A program made the position numbers and the translations under genes. Positions 20,230 through 32,540 of a DNA stretch of 64,000 bases are shown piece after piece. The stretch spans positions 1,721,500-1,785,499 of the forward strand of contig JAINUG010000070.1 of NCBI GenBank assembly GCA_029706075.1. Reading direction: 5' to 3'. The notes below the pieces were generated by a model. It was not told the DNA's origin. It worked only from the letters and a program-made list of their open reading frames with translations, and searched no databases. How positions within the stretch are numbered: the stretch's first letter is position 1; every line of letters starts with the position of its first letter. This DNA comes from Aldrovandia affinis. Its lineage: Eukaryota > Chordata > Actinopteri > Notacanthiformes > Halosauridae.

Positions 20230-21680
20230 AGATATGAAACGAGTGATTTGTTGTGTGTACGCTCTGTATGTATGGTGTCATAGTGAGGGATTCTAAGATC
20301 AAGCCAGTCCCGTTTAGAAGGGTGATTATTTTTGACTGCTTTGTAAATAATTTAAACAGGTAAATATCCATGCCTTGAAGCGCATATAATTCACATATAT
20401 TATGATTTGACTTCTTTAAAAAAAGGCTGCTCTGAGGTGTATACATTCTTTCCTAAATCGAAAATGATCACTGAATCACATTAGCAGTACACTCATTAAT
20501 ACTCCTAATATGTGGAACACTGTTGAGATTCAATGTCTTACCTTAGTAGGTAGGAAAACACCAATTATGTTTGTGCCTCTGAAGGTCTTTTGTTTTGAAG
20601 GGACCGGCCTTGTTACCTCATGTTGATGTTTCCTTCCTTTAAAAGCCGTGCCATCTGCCACCGCCCCCCTAAAGATTCGTGTTTCAGCACACCATGTGCA
20701 GTAATAAATCACCAGTAAAAGAGAAGGATTAGGGGCATCAGACCACAGTGTGCGAATGCTAAAGCGTCATGTGCATCCAGCGCCGAGTCTGCAATGAGAT
20801 TACACCGTGTTTATATATTCCAGGATGAATACGCTTTTCCCGGTCTAGCCACAATCACTCCATTCTTCACGACAGGATCCGCAGATAACATAATGTTTGA
20901 AAGAAGAAAAAAAAGAAAAAAGAGAATTGGTGTATAAAAATATTAAGTGGAAAAATAATTGAGAGCGAGCATTGCACAACTGTGTAAATCATATTTAATT
21001 CCCCGGATTAAGCTGTTGATTAACTCAGGATGGAAAATGTGTCGAAGCGAAGGAATTTGCATGTGACATTTTATCACCAGTGAACAAAAAACTATTTTAT
21101 TTATTCATTTTTGTATTTTAATTTTTTTACAGTTGCCTACATACATTTTAAAGCAGAAAAAAACCCAGTGACATGTTTCCTCGAGATTAGCATGATCTAT
21201 TCAGGGTTAGCCCCCTGCTGTGAAGAGCCTAAATATTGATTGTGTGCATAATTGCTTCACTAATTCAACTTAATCAGATAGACACTGGTCACAAGGTTTA
21301 CAAATCCTGAATATGAAGGTTTTAGGACACAACTTTAAAGAGGGCATTAACAGCAACCATAAACAGCTAGTAGGCTATCATTGTTTTTAAAAGTTTTTCC
21401 TACAAGAGCGAAATTTGATGACCAACATTACAATGCATTGCATTAATCATTTTGCAGATGCTTTTACCCGACTTACAGAAAGGGTTTCTTTAAACATCGG
21501 GGCCTCACTCAAAATTGTCCTTAGCTTTGACTGACACATTAATGCAAGTGTTCTTTTTTCTCCGTCACACGGCACAGTTTGTCAAGTTAATTTTGTAGAG
21601 CACTTAACTTGCCAAACTGTGTCTGTGAAGAAAAAAAATATATATTTAAAATGAAGGAGAAACATGGATTGAAAACAGGG
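20230..21680. other. Non-coding stretch, no gene seen
   Basis: No supported feature apart from the worn SINE tail near 21450. The block 20730-21250 is free of recognised repeats. Confidence 0.5.
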
Positions 21681-21728
21681 TGACTTTACAGCAGAGGTGG
21701 GCAATCTTACCCAGAAAGGGCCGGTGAG

Positions 21729-24018
21729 CAGAGGTGTAGCGTGGGCAGTGCCACCGGGCACAAAATTTCAGAAGAAGAAAATAAAATAAAATAAATAATA
21801 AAGTAATAATTTAAAAAATAGCGTGCCATCCCCCTCACACAGAAAATCCAATGTCCAAACATTCTACATAGTTTTTAAACATGACAGACGGCAAATGAAA
21901 GTTGCCTCGTAACATTTTACAGTATTTTCTTGCTAATTACAGCCATAGGCTACTGTCCTCATGTAATCCTTATCGGTGAATTAGGCTACATAATTTCCTT
22001 TTTTGGAAATACCGGTACTGTAATGTTCCATAACTTGCATTATAAAAATTATAATTACAAAAATGCATTTGTTTTCACCGAGTTGCAGCGGGCGCATAGA
22101 TAGCCTCGCTCCCCTTCCCCCACCCGCCTCGTCTTCGTGATTCATGTGACACTGTCACACTGATAGTTGCCTTGCATAATTTTTTAATCCATCTCACGCC
22201 TAAATCATTAAAATGCATAGCCTATGTGTAAGGCATATAAAATAATCTACTCAGAATTAGACCTACGTATTCTTTCATCTATACAAATATCTGCAGAACC
22301 TTGTGTTACACCTGTATTTATGAGATGTGGCCAGCTTCACTCAGTTTTTCATGCGGCGACAATTAAGATCTGTCGAAATATTGAAATAGGCTACCATCCA
22401 GAAATACCAATACTAAGTAACGTTCCCGCCAATTTAGTGTTCCAACACAGAGTTAAACGTGGTGCTGCAGCCAGTTTATGCGTGAAGTTTGATCGTTCAG
22501 TGAATTGTGTTGTTCTCTGGCATGTTGACAGGTTAGTTTTAGTTTTTTGCTGTGAATGATAGCCTAATTGTTTTGAGGATGCAATAGTAATTTCTTATCA
22601 TTCCTCCTTTTGTTTCAACCTGACGTTAGCTTAGCAGCTATGAGCTCAGTAATCAGATGGTTAGCCTAGATATTCTAGCAGACAATGCAGTTTTGCAGAA
22701 CATCAGGCTTAACAGATATTTTCAAATACATGTCCGGTAATTAATCCACACTACATATGATCGCTGTTATAGTAGTACATTCACAGATTATAGCGTTCTT
22801 TACGGTACTTTAACTTTCTCCATAGCTATGCTATGTGTTGCTGCTATGGGAAACGATCAGAAACAACAACGCTAGGCTATGTGCGTGAACAGCCTTTTTC
22901 CACTGAAAAATTGGTTGTAGGCTAGGCTACAACTTGTAGCTGACTGTAATTACCAGAGTTCCGGATTTAACGAATGTTATCTTATTTTGGCGTTTCATAC
23001 AGTGTGGATTATACCGGACATGTAGGCTATTGGAGATAACACTGCATTGTCTGATAGAATATGTAACCAGCTGATTACTGAGCTGGTAGTTGCTAAACTA
23101 ACGTCACATGACGTTATCATGATGATCCATTTTTTTCTCCTTAAAAAACTCAATCCCAATGAGTAGATTGATAACTGGACAGCTTTAGATTTGCTTAGAT
23201 GGGTGTACAAGTGGAAGCTGCAAGAAAGTTTCGCTAACTTTGTTGTGACATTAAGAATTCTTTAACTATCACTGTTTCAACTGCCAGTTGTGAAAAAAGT
23301 TTCTCAAAACTTAAATGAATCAAAACGTATCAGAGATCTAAAATGAGCCAAGGAAGACTGAGTAACCTAGCAATACTGTAAATTGAGAGAGATTTCAATG
23401 TAGACTTCAATACTGTTTTTGAAAAATTTGCACAAATGAAATCCAGGAGATTTTAAATAAATTTGAGTAAAGGAGCATGTTTTGTACTTTAACCCCTTCA
23501 CGCAAATCTGCAAATCTGGTAACCTAATCCCATTTGGCAGTGTTCATAAATGAAGCAGGCTTGGAAAATGGCATTTGCAGGCCATTTGTACCATTTTTTT
23601 AATATTTATTTTTATTTTTATTTTTTTATTTTATTATTCCCACGTTGTTTATACCTACAGTACAAAAATTTACTAAATTAAGTAATACAAATTTAAAAAA
23701 GTAGGTAGATTTTTAAAAGTTGTTTATTCTGCAATGAAATACTGTGAATCCGAAACAGCTAGGAAGCAAACCCATAGATGTTCTGAATTAAGAACTCTTT
23801 GACCACAAGTATGCAAAATTTGAAGGTGATTGACAGAACTTCTAAAGATCCATGAAGCAAAATGTGAGCACTGTACCCTGGTGTACATTATAGCATCCAA
23901 ATGGCTAACATTGTAACCCTAACTGGTGGAAGGGACTCAGGGAGTGCTAACGGTTCATGGATTAAGAGGCGCAATACGAGCCTCACCCCGGGCGCTGGCA
24001 ACCCACGCTACGCCACTG
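21729..24018 (+). mobile_element. hAT element nested in MITE, 2290 bp
   Basis: Starts CAGAGGTGTAGCGTGGG and ends CCCACGCTACGCCACTG. Flanks CCGGTGAG (21721-21728) and CCGGTGTG (24019-24026) match at 7 of 8. It carries only the C-terminal transposase remnant at 23226-23457. Confidence 0.87.
23226..23457 (+). pseudogene. hAT transposase dimerisation-domain remnant
   Basis: Reads TLRILLTITVSTASCEKSFS, then KMSQGRLSNLAIL, then a terminal FEKFAQMKSRRF. It is the hAT C-terminal dimerisation region with at least two in-frame stops. The RNase H-like catalytic core upstream is not recognisable. It is in the sense orientation of the enclosing element. Confidence 0.88.
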
Positions 24019-24192
24019 CCGGTGTGTGTACAGGATTTTGTTCTAACCGAGCAGTAAAACACCTGATTCTACTAATTAAAGCCCTGATTGAAGACTATGA
24101 TTAATTGATTATTCAAATTAGGTGTGCTGCTGCTCGGTTGGGACAAAAGCCTGCACCCACACAGGGTAAGAATCGCCACCCCTGCTCTACAG

Positions 24193-25330
24193 CATGCCAG
24201 GGACATGACTAGACATTGCAAACATCCAGGGCTGAGCCCACAACCTAGTCTACATAATAATTGATCATTTAACTTACTGTGTAGTAAATGTACATTGAAT
24301 GTAAACAATGCAACTAACGTATCATTATAGTTCTCATATTTATAATGCCATTAAGCACTTGCAACAAAGTTGAAATAAAGAGAAAAGTAACAGCCCTTGA
24401 GTTTAAAAGTGAAGCCAAGACTGCTCATTTTCAAATGCGCAACAAGTTATCGTCAATCTGTTTTCTATTCCCATTGATTGCTACAAGCCTACACTGACAT
24501 TAAATGGTTTCACATATTTTCAATAATGAACAATTACTCTCTCTCATTTCCCCCTCTCTATTCTTGCTTCTCATCCATTTAATTTTCCTCAAATCTACCA
24601 GCAGTTTCGCTTGCTTGTGAGATTGTGTTAGAAAGAGACATTTTGACCAAACCAACCAACTTTGACACTCAGAAAAACAGATGTATTTCTAACCCTTTAT
24701 GAACCTTTTGGGGGGTTTATATTATATTTGTAAATAATTTCTATATAATTTTTTATTGTTTTATATTATCAGTTGTCGTTTTTTAAAAATTCTATTATTT
24801 CCACTTCCCAGCATATCACCTGCAATTCTCCCATGTAGCCACCAATAGAGAATTTCCCCTGATGGTAAATGTAATGGCTTGACTTTCACGTAGAATTGAA
24901 TCATACAATACGTAGCTGCATCCGTGTCCCTATTTGAATGCAGCTTCACATATCACATTGTCATGCATGATACACAAATAAAATAACCACTTGTTAGCTA
25001 TGCATAATAGCTAGCTAATAGCAGCTACATGCACAGATTTAATAATTTGACTAAATAAACACAAAAACAGTACTTTTGCACATGCAAAGCAATCCGGAAT
25101 GACACATGAATAATTAATGACATATTTCATATGTAGATATATCCGATCATCACTTTTATAACAGTAGACAACTTTTATGGCATTGAAGGCCAGCGTTAGG
25201 GGGAGGGGGTGGGCTACATTTAACACTTGCAGTGCTCATGGTTGCTCAATGTCAAACACAGTCAATAATATTGTAGCGATGCTCCCGGTGAGGTAGCTTG
25301 CTAGCCAGCCAAGTCAACAACAAGGTCACG
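24193..25330. other. AT-rich non-coding stretch
   Basis: No transposon end, gene or tandem array recognised. Confidence 0.5.
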
Positions 25331-25334
25331 TTGA

Positions 25335-25440
25335 AGGTTTTCCTTCCAACCATAATTGCAAACTTGTAACTAGCTGTTAATTGTTCATAATTAGACACCT
25401 TTAGTGTTTATTGAAGGAGGATTTGTCCTCTTAAGGCCGT
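25335..25440 (+). repeat. Dispersed repeat fragment
   Basis: TTTTCCTTCCAACCATAATTG followed by GCTGTTAATTGTT, matching the sequence just after the tandem duplication at 3820-3885. Confidence 0.5.
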
Positions 25441-25555
25441 ATTATGTCAGAAATAGCTATGCATGCCATGATGAATAAATGGCCCAATGAATTCACATCC
25501 CATAAAACTTTCCATAACTTTGAGTAACAAAAATGTGTTTTTTATTTCATACTTC

Positions 25556-26780
25556 ATTAAATTTAGTTCCATTCAATTTTATTTATAAAAAAGCTTTTTG
25601 TAGAGCACTGTCACAAAGACACCTTACGAGTAAAAGAAAATATAACAAGAGGAAAATACTGGTCTAGAACCCCCATAAAGCCAGAAAGTGAAGAAAATAA
25701 TGCTGTGGAGGGCATCGGTCTCGGCCACGTGGGAGTGGCATGGTTGCCTTTGTTTTGCATGTGGTGGAGGCCTTTAGAGCAGGGAGACTTTCCGGGGGCA
25801 GGTTTGGCACTCTCACAGGGTGTGAGAGTGAACTGTCGCCCGGAAGGTTGCTCCAAAGGCCATGGTTGATTTAATTATTATTTAATTGGTGTCAATCAGT
25901 CAATTGGCTGATTGGGTGTCTGTGAGAATGTGAATTGCTTGGTGTGGAATGATTGTGATTGGGTGATTGCCTCACAAGTCCCACCTGAGCCAGGAAGAAA
26001 GTAAGCCTATTAAAGTGGGTGGGGCGAGTGGGCAATCAGTCTTTTGTCTTTGTTTGTGTGTTTCATGAGAGTTAGTCTTGTGTTGTCATTGGTGTGCGTG
26101 CGCGCGCGTTATTGTTTGATGTTTGATTGTTGGATGTTTGATGTTTGTTTAGTTTTGTGTGCGTTTGTTGGAAGTGACTGAGTAGAGTGCTTCCTGGGTG
26201 AGTGGGAAAGAGAGCGAGAGGGTGCCCTGAAAGAGGGTCCACCTCTCGCCCTGTGATTGAAAGAGAACTCGCACTCGGGCAGTGGAGTGTTTCTGGGCAA
26301 CAGCCCGAGAACTCTCACTGTGGCGAGTGTCTCTGTATGCATAGGTTGAAAAGGGAACTCGGACTGCAAAGTTCGAGTGTCTCAGTATGTATGGGTGGGA
26401 AGCACTTGAAAGGTCACTGGATATGTGTGTGCCTGGGAGGTTCCAGGGGAACTCCGGATGAAGAGGCGCGGTGCCCCGTAAGTTTTGATTATTTTAGCTT
26501 GTTATTTTAGTTTGTTGTTTTTACCCAAAAGCTTTGCGGCGAGTAGGGTGAAGATTTTGTTCGTGTTTGTTATATGTGAACCTGCTACTCCCACCTGGGG
26601 AAGAGACAGGAAAAAATTAATAAAAATCCGGTCTGTAGACCGACAAATTCCCATCCAGGGTTTGTCACGTGGCGTGTGACAAATGCTCAGAGAGTGGCAA
26701 GAAAAACGTCCCCAGTGGGATTAAATCTCAGGAGGAACCCGTTTCAGAGTAGGAGGTTGTCAGTAGTGATAGGCTACCTA
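25556..26780 (-). mobile_element. L2-like LINE 3' UTR remnant (split)
   Basis: Antisense LINE end: ATTTTATTTATAAAAAAGC, AGCACTGTCACAAAGAC, then TCAGAGAGTGGCAAGAAAAA after the gap. A solo LTR at 25704-26681 interrupts it. No ORF part is present. Confidence 0.6.
25704..26681 (+). mobile_element. Solo LTR, 978 bp
   Basis: Begins TGTGGAGGGC and ends GTGTGACA. It is flanked by AATGC at 25699-25703 and 26682-26686. A polyadenylation signal (AATAAAAATC) is near 26619, and LINE sequence continues across the empty site. The open frames within are unsupported. Superfamily not determined; 5-bp duplication fits Ty3/Gypsy or ERV. Confidence 0.85.
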
Positions 26781-26783
26781 GCC

Positions 26784-26970
26784 CAGGGTTCCTCAAATCA
26801 TGGTCCTCGTGGGCCGAGTACTGCTGTTTTTCCATCCTTCCTTTACCTGGAAGTCAGGTGTGAAGACATTGGCCAATCAATTGCATTAATTGTTCAATTA
26901 ATTGCCTGAGGGAAAGGAAAACCATCATCGGATTTGAGTTTGTGTTCGTGTTCATATTTGAGGAACCCTG
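26784..26970. mobile_element. MITE with GGGTTCCTCAAAT ends
   Basis: CAGGGTTCCTCAAAT ... ATTTGAGGAACCCTG perfect 15-bp inverted ends, same family as 3065-3188. The target duplication is not clear. Confidence 0.7.
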
Positions 26971-27345
26971 ACCCTTTCAGTTCAGCAGTCACTCAAATGA
27001 ACAGAGAATAAAATGTACAAATATTGCTTCTTCAGCAGCTGCCAGCACACGTGTGCTAGTTTGCACACACCCAATTTACCCCCGTGAATATTTAAAATCC
27101 ACTACATTTGTGAAACTTCCCAATCTGGCAACCCTGCTTTCAGCATTTTTAAAGCTAATTCATGCATATTGTTTTGACAACAGTTGTGGGGGTTCCAGGA
27201 GAAACACACAGCTGTCTGTGAATGTATGTTCCAACATAATATCCCATCCACCTCTAATTCAATTAGAAGAACTTGGGACTTTTATTCAGAAATGTTTATT
27301 TGACATTTAAATTGAATATTCAAATGAACTGTTATTTAGCAATTT

Positions 27346-28395
27346 AGTACGCTCTTTGGTAACATAAAACAAACCTGTGCTGAAGGAGAGACGATAATAA
27401 TAGGCGACTTCAATTACCCCTCTATTAATTGGGAGATAGTGACAGGTCAGGGCAAATGTGAAGAGGAGTTTTTAGATATGGTCAATGACTGCTTTTTGGT
27501 ACAGTCTGTTACTCAGCCTACGAGAGGGAAATCAATACTGGATCTGGTTTTGTGTAACAATCCTGATAGAATTTGCAGCACAGAGGTCGGAGAACCACTA
27601 GGGGCAAGTGACCACAGTGCAGTTATTTTTGATATTTTTTGGCAAGTTAAGACAGCCTCCTCTAACTCTATAATTTTTTATTTTAGATGAGCTGACTTTA
27701 ATAAAATGAGAGAGAATTTAAGCAATATAGATTGGGTAAAACTTGGGTTATTGTAGATGTACAGTGTAAATTCATCCCAAAAGTAAGGAAAATAGGATGA
27801 AAAAACTGTCTCCACAGTGGATGACTAAATCTTTATGGGAGATTTTGAGGCAAAAGAAGTGACTGTACAGAGTATATAAAAAGGATAACTCAAAGAGAAA
27901 CAAGTTAGATTATTGTAACATGCGGGCTAAGGCTAAAAAGGAAATAAGATCAGCTAAAAGGCAGTTTGAAATTAAATTTTCCTAAGATGCAAAAAGTAAT
28001 CCTAAGAAGTTTTTTCAATTTTGTAGTAGACAAAGGAAAGTTAAGGAGGTTAAGTGCATTAAGAATAAGGAAGGAACTTTGGTTTATAATAATAAGGATA
28101 TTGCTAACACACTAAACAGTTACTTTGTTGAGAGTTTTTTTAAGATAAGTGGGGTCATCAGAACAAGAGGCCACAGGTGGAAATTAGTTAAAGGCAGATT
28201 CCGCACAGATATTAGGAAGTTCTTCTTTACACAAAGAGTTGTCAATGCCTGGAACAGCTTGCCAGGTCGGGTAGTGGAGGCAGAAACACGTGGGCTATTC
28301 AAGTCAATGCTGGATATAGTACTAGATACTCTTTAGATTAGGACATGACAAGCCTAGATGGGCTGAACGGTCCTCATTATGTATTCTTATGTTCT
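27346..28395 (+). mobile_element. Second CR1 LINE copy, internally deleted
   Basis: 5' truncated inside the endonuclease. It shows GDFNYPSINWE at about 27404, GASDHSAV near 27604, the endonuclease-RT linker (27700-28130), then a jump at about 28138 to the ORF2 C-terminus (TRGHRWKLVKGRFRTD, VNAWNSLPGRVVEAE) and the 3' UTR ending in ATTCTTATGTTCT. The whole RT is missing. It supplies the linker missing from the copy at 8176, and the two together show the family is represented by differently broken copies. Confidence 0.88.
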
Positions 28396-28542
28396 AATTA
28401 ATTAATTTATACTATTAATTACAGGTGCAGGATGTTGCTTAATATCTATGTTCTTGTTGCCTCCTATGATATCCCCATGAATCTATAATCTTGATATGTT
28501 GGCCTTGTTAGTTGCTTTGGAAAAGAGTGTGTCTACCAAAAT

Positions 28543-28902
28543 CTCATCTCATCTCATTGTCTAAACCGCTTATTCCTGGTCAGGGTTGCGGGGGGGCTGG
28601 AGCCTATCCCAGCATGCATAGGGGCGAGAGGCAGGAATAAACCCTGGACAGGTCGCCAATCCATCGCAGGGCACACACACCATTCACTCACACACTCATA
28701 CCTACGGGCAATTTAGACTCTCCAATTAGGCTAACGTGCATGTCTTTGGACTGTGGGAGGAAACCGGAGTACCCGGAGGAAACCCACGCGGACACGGGGA
28801 GAACATGCAAACTCCACACAGAAAGGCCCCCGGCCGGGATTCGAACCTGAGACCTTCTTGCTGTGAGGCGACAGTGCTATCCACTGCACCACCGTGCCGC
28901 CC
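28543..28902 (-). mobile_element. Full-length tRNA-head SINE
   Basis: Antisense insertion with a 12-bp target duplication GTCTACCAAAAT (28531-28542 and 28903-28914). On the minus strand the head reads GGCGGCACGGTGGTGCAGTG with a box B-like GGTTCGAATCCC. A conserved body follows and ends with tandem ATGAG-like units. The same element is in sense orientation at 59555. Confidence 0.88.
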
Positions 28903-28984
28903 GTCTACCAAAATAAATAAATAAATCTCTTTCTCTGCCCACTTTTCTCCCCGATTTTACAATGAGAATCTAATCTAATGTCAT

Positions 28985-30780
28985 TAAAGGGAAAAATTAA
29001 AGGTGTGAGGTGGGGGGGAGAGGGCGGAAATTGAAATGTTGAAAGGCACAGTCGGACTGCATAGCAGGCATTGCCACTACTCATTAGCCAGTCTTTCCCA
29101 CTTTAAAAATAAATGTTTCTTTAATGAACTGCTGAATTTCGGTTGGTGTCAGGGTGCTGTGTGTACAGGGCTGCTCCCCCCCACACCGAGAGAAGCAGAA
29201 CCCCAGCCTCCTCCCCCTGTTTAATGCCCGGCCACAGATAAGGGCCGGCGCTCAGAGAAAATGCATTCAAAGGGGGCCATGGCGGGGGGGGGGGGGCTCC
29301 GAGTCGGCAAGTAACTCTGGCCGTAAGCAGATTTAAACCCTTCAATAAAAGACACAGCATGCCACGTGGTATAATCGCTTCATTTAAAGTGTCAGGTGGT
29401 GTCTGGCGCCCATGCTGAAGGTGTCAAATGAAACCTCTGGACTCCTCCGTAAATCATTCCGTGAGGGACTTACGCTTGCAGTTGTTTTGCGGTAATGGAG
29501 TTCTCTCTAAAGCGTGTTCGCCATGGTCCGCATGGAGCCTGCTTCATATTTTTCTCCCTGCATTAAAACCGTAACCCGTGGCGACGGTTGTACTTAGTTT
29601 CTTTTGAAAATCGGGTTATCAGCATTCTCTTGTATTCTACTTGCAGGGTGTTGATTTTCAGAGGGCGAGCATATTGTTCCATTCTGCCACTAGCCAGCTT
29701 TTTGGTGCAAAGTGGTAGGCAAAGATGAGACTGGTATGACTTTGCTGTCGAGGGGCTGCATTAGGGCCCTATTTCGGGTGCAGTGTCGCGGTGCAGTTAT
29801 CAAACATGGGACACAATCAGCTTCCACTGATGAAAAAAAGGTGGGCGCTGGCGGTGTGTCTTTAATGAGTTAAAGGTGTGACTGTACACTAGCCAATCAG
29901 GAAACATGCCACATTAACTTTAAATGAGTGTTTTTCACCCTTCCCATGGTGCATTGTTATTTCCCCAAACAATTTCTCGGTCCTCGCATGATATGAGATA
30001 TTGGCTGGCTTTTGGTGTCTGACATGTTCTAACTGAAAATTAATTTCTTAAATGCATTTTAAGGCATTACAAACATTTGTTTGATTATTACAATAGGCCA
30101 CTCACGCAGCTTGTACCCGTGGAATTTAATGCGAATGCAGCCAAAGTCACCCACAGCGCAAAGGTTAAATCAATTTAACTCTAACAGAGTTTATTTGAGT
30201 GATGTGATTCCACTTTAACAGAGTTTCCATGAGTCCAATAGGGATGAAACATACTCCATCAGAGTTGATTTAATACTGAACATTTTGTTGCATTGGACAA
30301 TAGGGAGTCCATACTTATCCCCCCTGGTTCATTTGTGTCTGCCTGATGGGTATTAAAGCAGATCTAATGTATGCAGGAGCTTTACTTAATTGACATGACA
30401 TGGTTTGAGGGAAAACTGTCACTCACCTGGGACATAGCTGTACATGCTCTCTAAAGTGTGGGCAGGCTGTGATTCTCTGCTGATAAAGGAAAGGAAAGGG
30501 CAGAAATCCCTCTCGCAGACATAGGGAAGGAAAATGGATGCAGAGTTTAACCATTTTGCCATGAGAATGCTACACATCTCCCCTGAAGCCATGCACTCTG
30601 GCTGAGGGAGGTATCAGTAATATGTGTCCCTCCCCCCATTCCCCCATCAAATTCAATAAATCTTCATTTATTGAATTACTGTATTATTAGCTGTCAGCTT
30701 TCTGTTGAAAAAAATGTCCCAGCACTGGGATCGCTGCGGCTGGAACGTCTACGGTTGTCCGCATGCCACTGACTACCCCA
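28985..30780. other. Repeat-poor non-coding stretch
   Basis: No gene or element recognised. Contains a run of 14 G at 29283-29296 and GC-rich single-copy-looking DNA at 29000-29700. The ORFs here have no signatures. Confidence 0.5.
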
Positions 30781-30789
30781 GGTTCTGGG

Positions 30790-30915
30790 GCACCTATTGT
30801 TATCATTGTTAGACATTTTATGTACTTTACTCTTATGTCTGTGAAGCATTTTGAGATGGATGCTTTATACAAAAGGTTCTATACAAATATGCAAGTTATC
30901 ATTATTATTATGTTG
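30790..30915 (+). mobile_element. LINE 3' tail
   Basis: TGTGAAGCATTTTGAGATGG ... GGTTCTATACAAATATG followed by ATTATTATT: the typical 3' end of an L2/Rex-like LINE. 5' truncated. Bases 30916-31730 hold nothing I recognise. Confidence 0.6.
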
Positions 30916-31737
30916 AGTGGTAACCCAAGGAGTCCTGACCTACTCAAACTGTCCCTACCACTGGCAAGATGAAGCCTATTGTGTGGACACACAGTAGACT
31001 CCCATCCCATGCTTAAGTAGTGACATAGACCTCGCTCCATTCAGCAGTGTTAAGGCTATAGGGCCACAGTGTTTGTAGGTACTTGTTCCAGCCGAGCACT
31101 GACTACACCTGATGTCTCTGATTAGTATAAGCCCTTGGTTTAAGAGGTGAGCTAATTGATATCAGGGGGCTCAGTTGATTGATACTTGTAGTACCATGAA
31201 TTGACTATGTTAGCCATAGGGCTTAGTCTAAACCTCTGCCCAGCAGCTTTCCTGATTGAGCTTCTATAGAACCGCCTACATGGTGTATTTTTAAGCCCAA
31301 GGTACTACCGTAGGCTAGGTTAATTCACCAATTCACACCCCCAAGCAAATGAGACAGATCGATACACTAAGTAAGATTGTCTGTGACAATTGTGCAAGGT
31401 TGCAATAACTCTGGGATTGAGTGAGTGAACACAAATGTGAGTGAAAATCATTATCATTTCATTAGACACATTTTTGCTCTCTTTTTGCGACAATGTTTTT
31501 ACAGCGTTATACAGTTTATCATCAAATGTTTCATGTCCTGTGGTTTTTTATAAAAATTTAGATTTTTAGGAAATGAGGCTCCACTAAAGATGAATGATGA
31601 AAAATTAGCTTGTGCGTTAGCAAGGTACACTTTCAGTACAACAATGCTGGAAACTGGAAGCCATTGCAACACAAAAATCCATTATTAAGAGGCAAAATGG
31701 CAGCCCATTAAATTGCTGTTATGGCAACTCTATAACC

Positions 31738-32540
31738 TAACTTTAGGTTACCAAAAACTGAAAAATAATGTACATTTCAGAGTTATAAAAAAGGCAATTT
31801 TCAGGGAACAAGTAATGAATTAACGTGGGCTAACAGTCACTCTGTGTAAGTCGCCGACTCTGGATCCAGCAAAAGAGCCCCAGACCATCACGCTTCCTCC
31901 TCCATGTTTGACAGTTGGTGTCACACACTGAGGAACCATCCTTTCGCCTACTTGACAGCCTACAAAAACCTTTCAAAATTTCAAGATTTCAAATTTTGAT
32001 TCATCAGTCCATAAGACCTTCTTCCAGTCTTCAGTAGTCCACTGGCGGTGCTTCATGGCCCTGACAAGCCTCTTTTTCTTATTTTGCCATCTTAGCAATG
32101 GCTTTCCTACTGCCACTCGACCTGTCAAACCTGCAGCTCGAAGTCTTCCCCTCACAATTGAAACTGAGACTTCCTTACTCCGACCAGTGTTAACCTGTGC
32201 TTGAAGCTGTTGTCCTGTGAGCCGCCTATCACTCAAGCTATTCACTCTCAGAAACTTTAGTTGTGGCTTTGGGTCTGCCAGACCTCTTCCTGTCAGAGTT
32301 TCCTACAGTTCCTACATTTCAAGTGCCTTTTGATGGTTTAGGAAACTACTCACTGCCAAAAAATTTACATTATTTTTCAGTTTTTGGTAACCTAAACTTT
32401 ATTTTTATTCTTTTTATTTTTACCTCTGGCAGTTTACCGCTTGCCTTTGTACCATTTCAGGTTATTCACTGGACTTAAACTGCTTCAATTTCAGTAAAAA
32501 CTGGAAAATGGGGGTGCTCTAAAACTTTTGACTGGTAGTG
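31738..32540 (-). mobile_element. Tc1-like transposon, truncated
   Basis: The right end has the terminal repeat ...CTTTTGACTGGTAGTG followed by TA (32541-32542). The left terminal repeat is missing. The family is that of 3886-4076 and 39387-40081. It contains the N-terminal half of the transposase. Confidence 0.85.
31850..32310 (-). pseudogene. Tc1 transposase, N-terminal half
   Basis: Minus strand: SLSDRRLTGQQLQAQVN (HTH region), GRLRAAGLTGRVAV, then HRQWTTEDWKKVLWTDESKF with the first catalytic Asp, then degenerate GGGS sequence. The second Asp and Glu regions are deleted between about 31800 and 31850. A 90-codon open frame survives (31973-32245). Confidence 0.88.

Larger units (their letters stand above)
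21692..24184. mobile_element. hAT MITE split by a second hAT element
   Basis: Outer element: starts CAGAGGTGGGCAATCTTACC, ends GGTAAGAATCGCCACCCCTG. Flanks are CTTTACAG (21684-21691) and CTCTACAG (24185-24192), 7 of 8. The MITE itself is 21692-21728 plus 24019-24184; the rest is an insertion. Its palindromic body has the same words as 7130-7262. Confidence 0.85.

Noticed and set aside
22224..22559. 111-aa open frame within the nested hAT element
   Set aside because: No match to hAT catalytic core or zinc-finger motifs and upstream of a stop-ridden remnant; likely chance.
28736..28924. 62-aa frame MHVFGLWEETG also seen near 59721
   Set aside because: It is the translation of the dispersed SINE body present in both places, not a gene.
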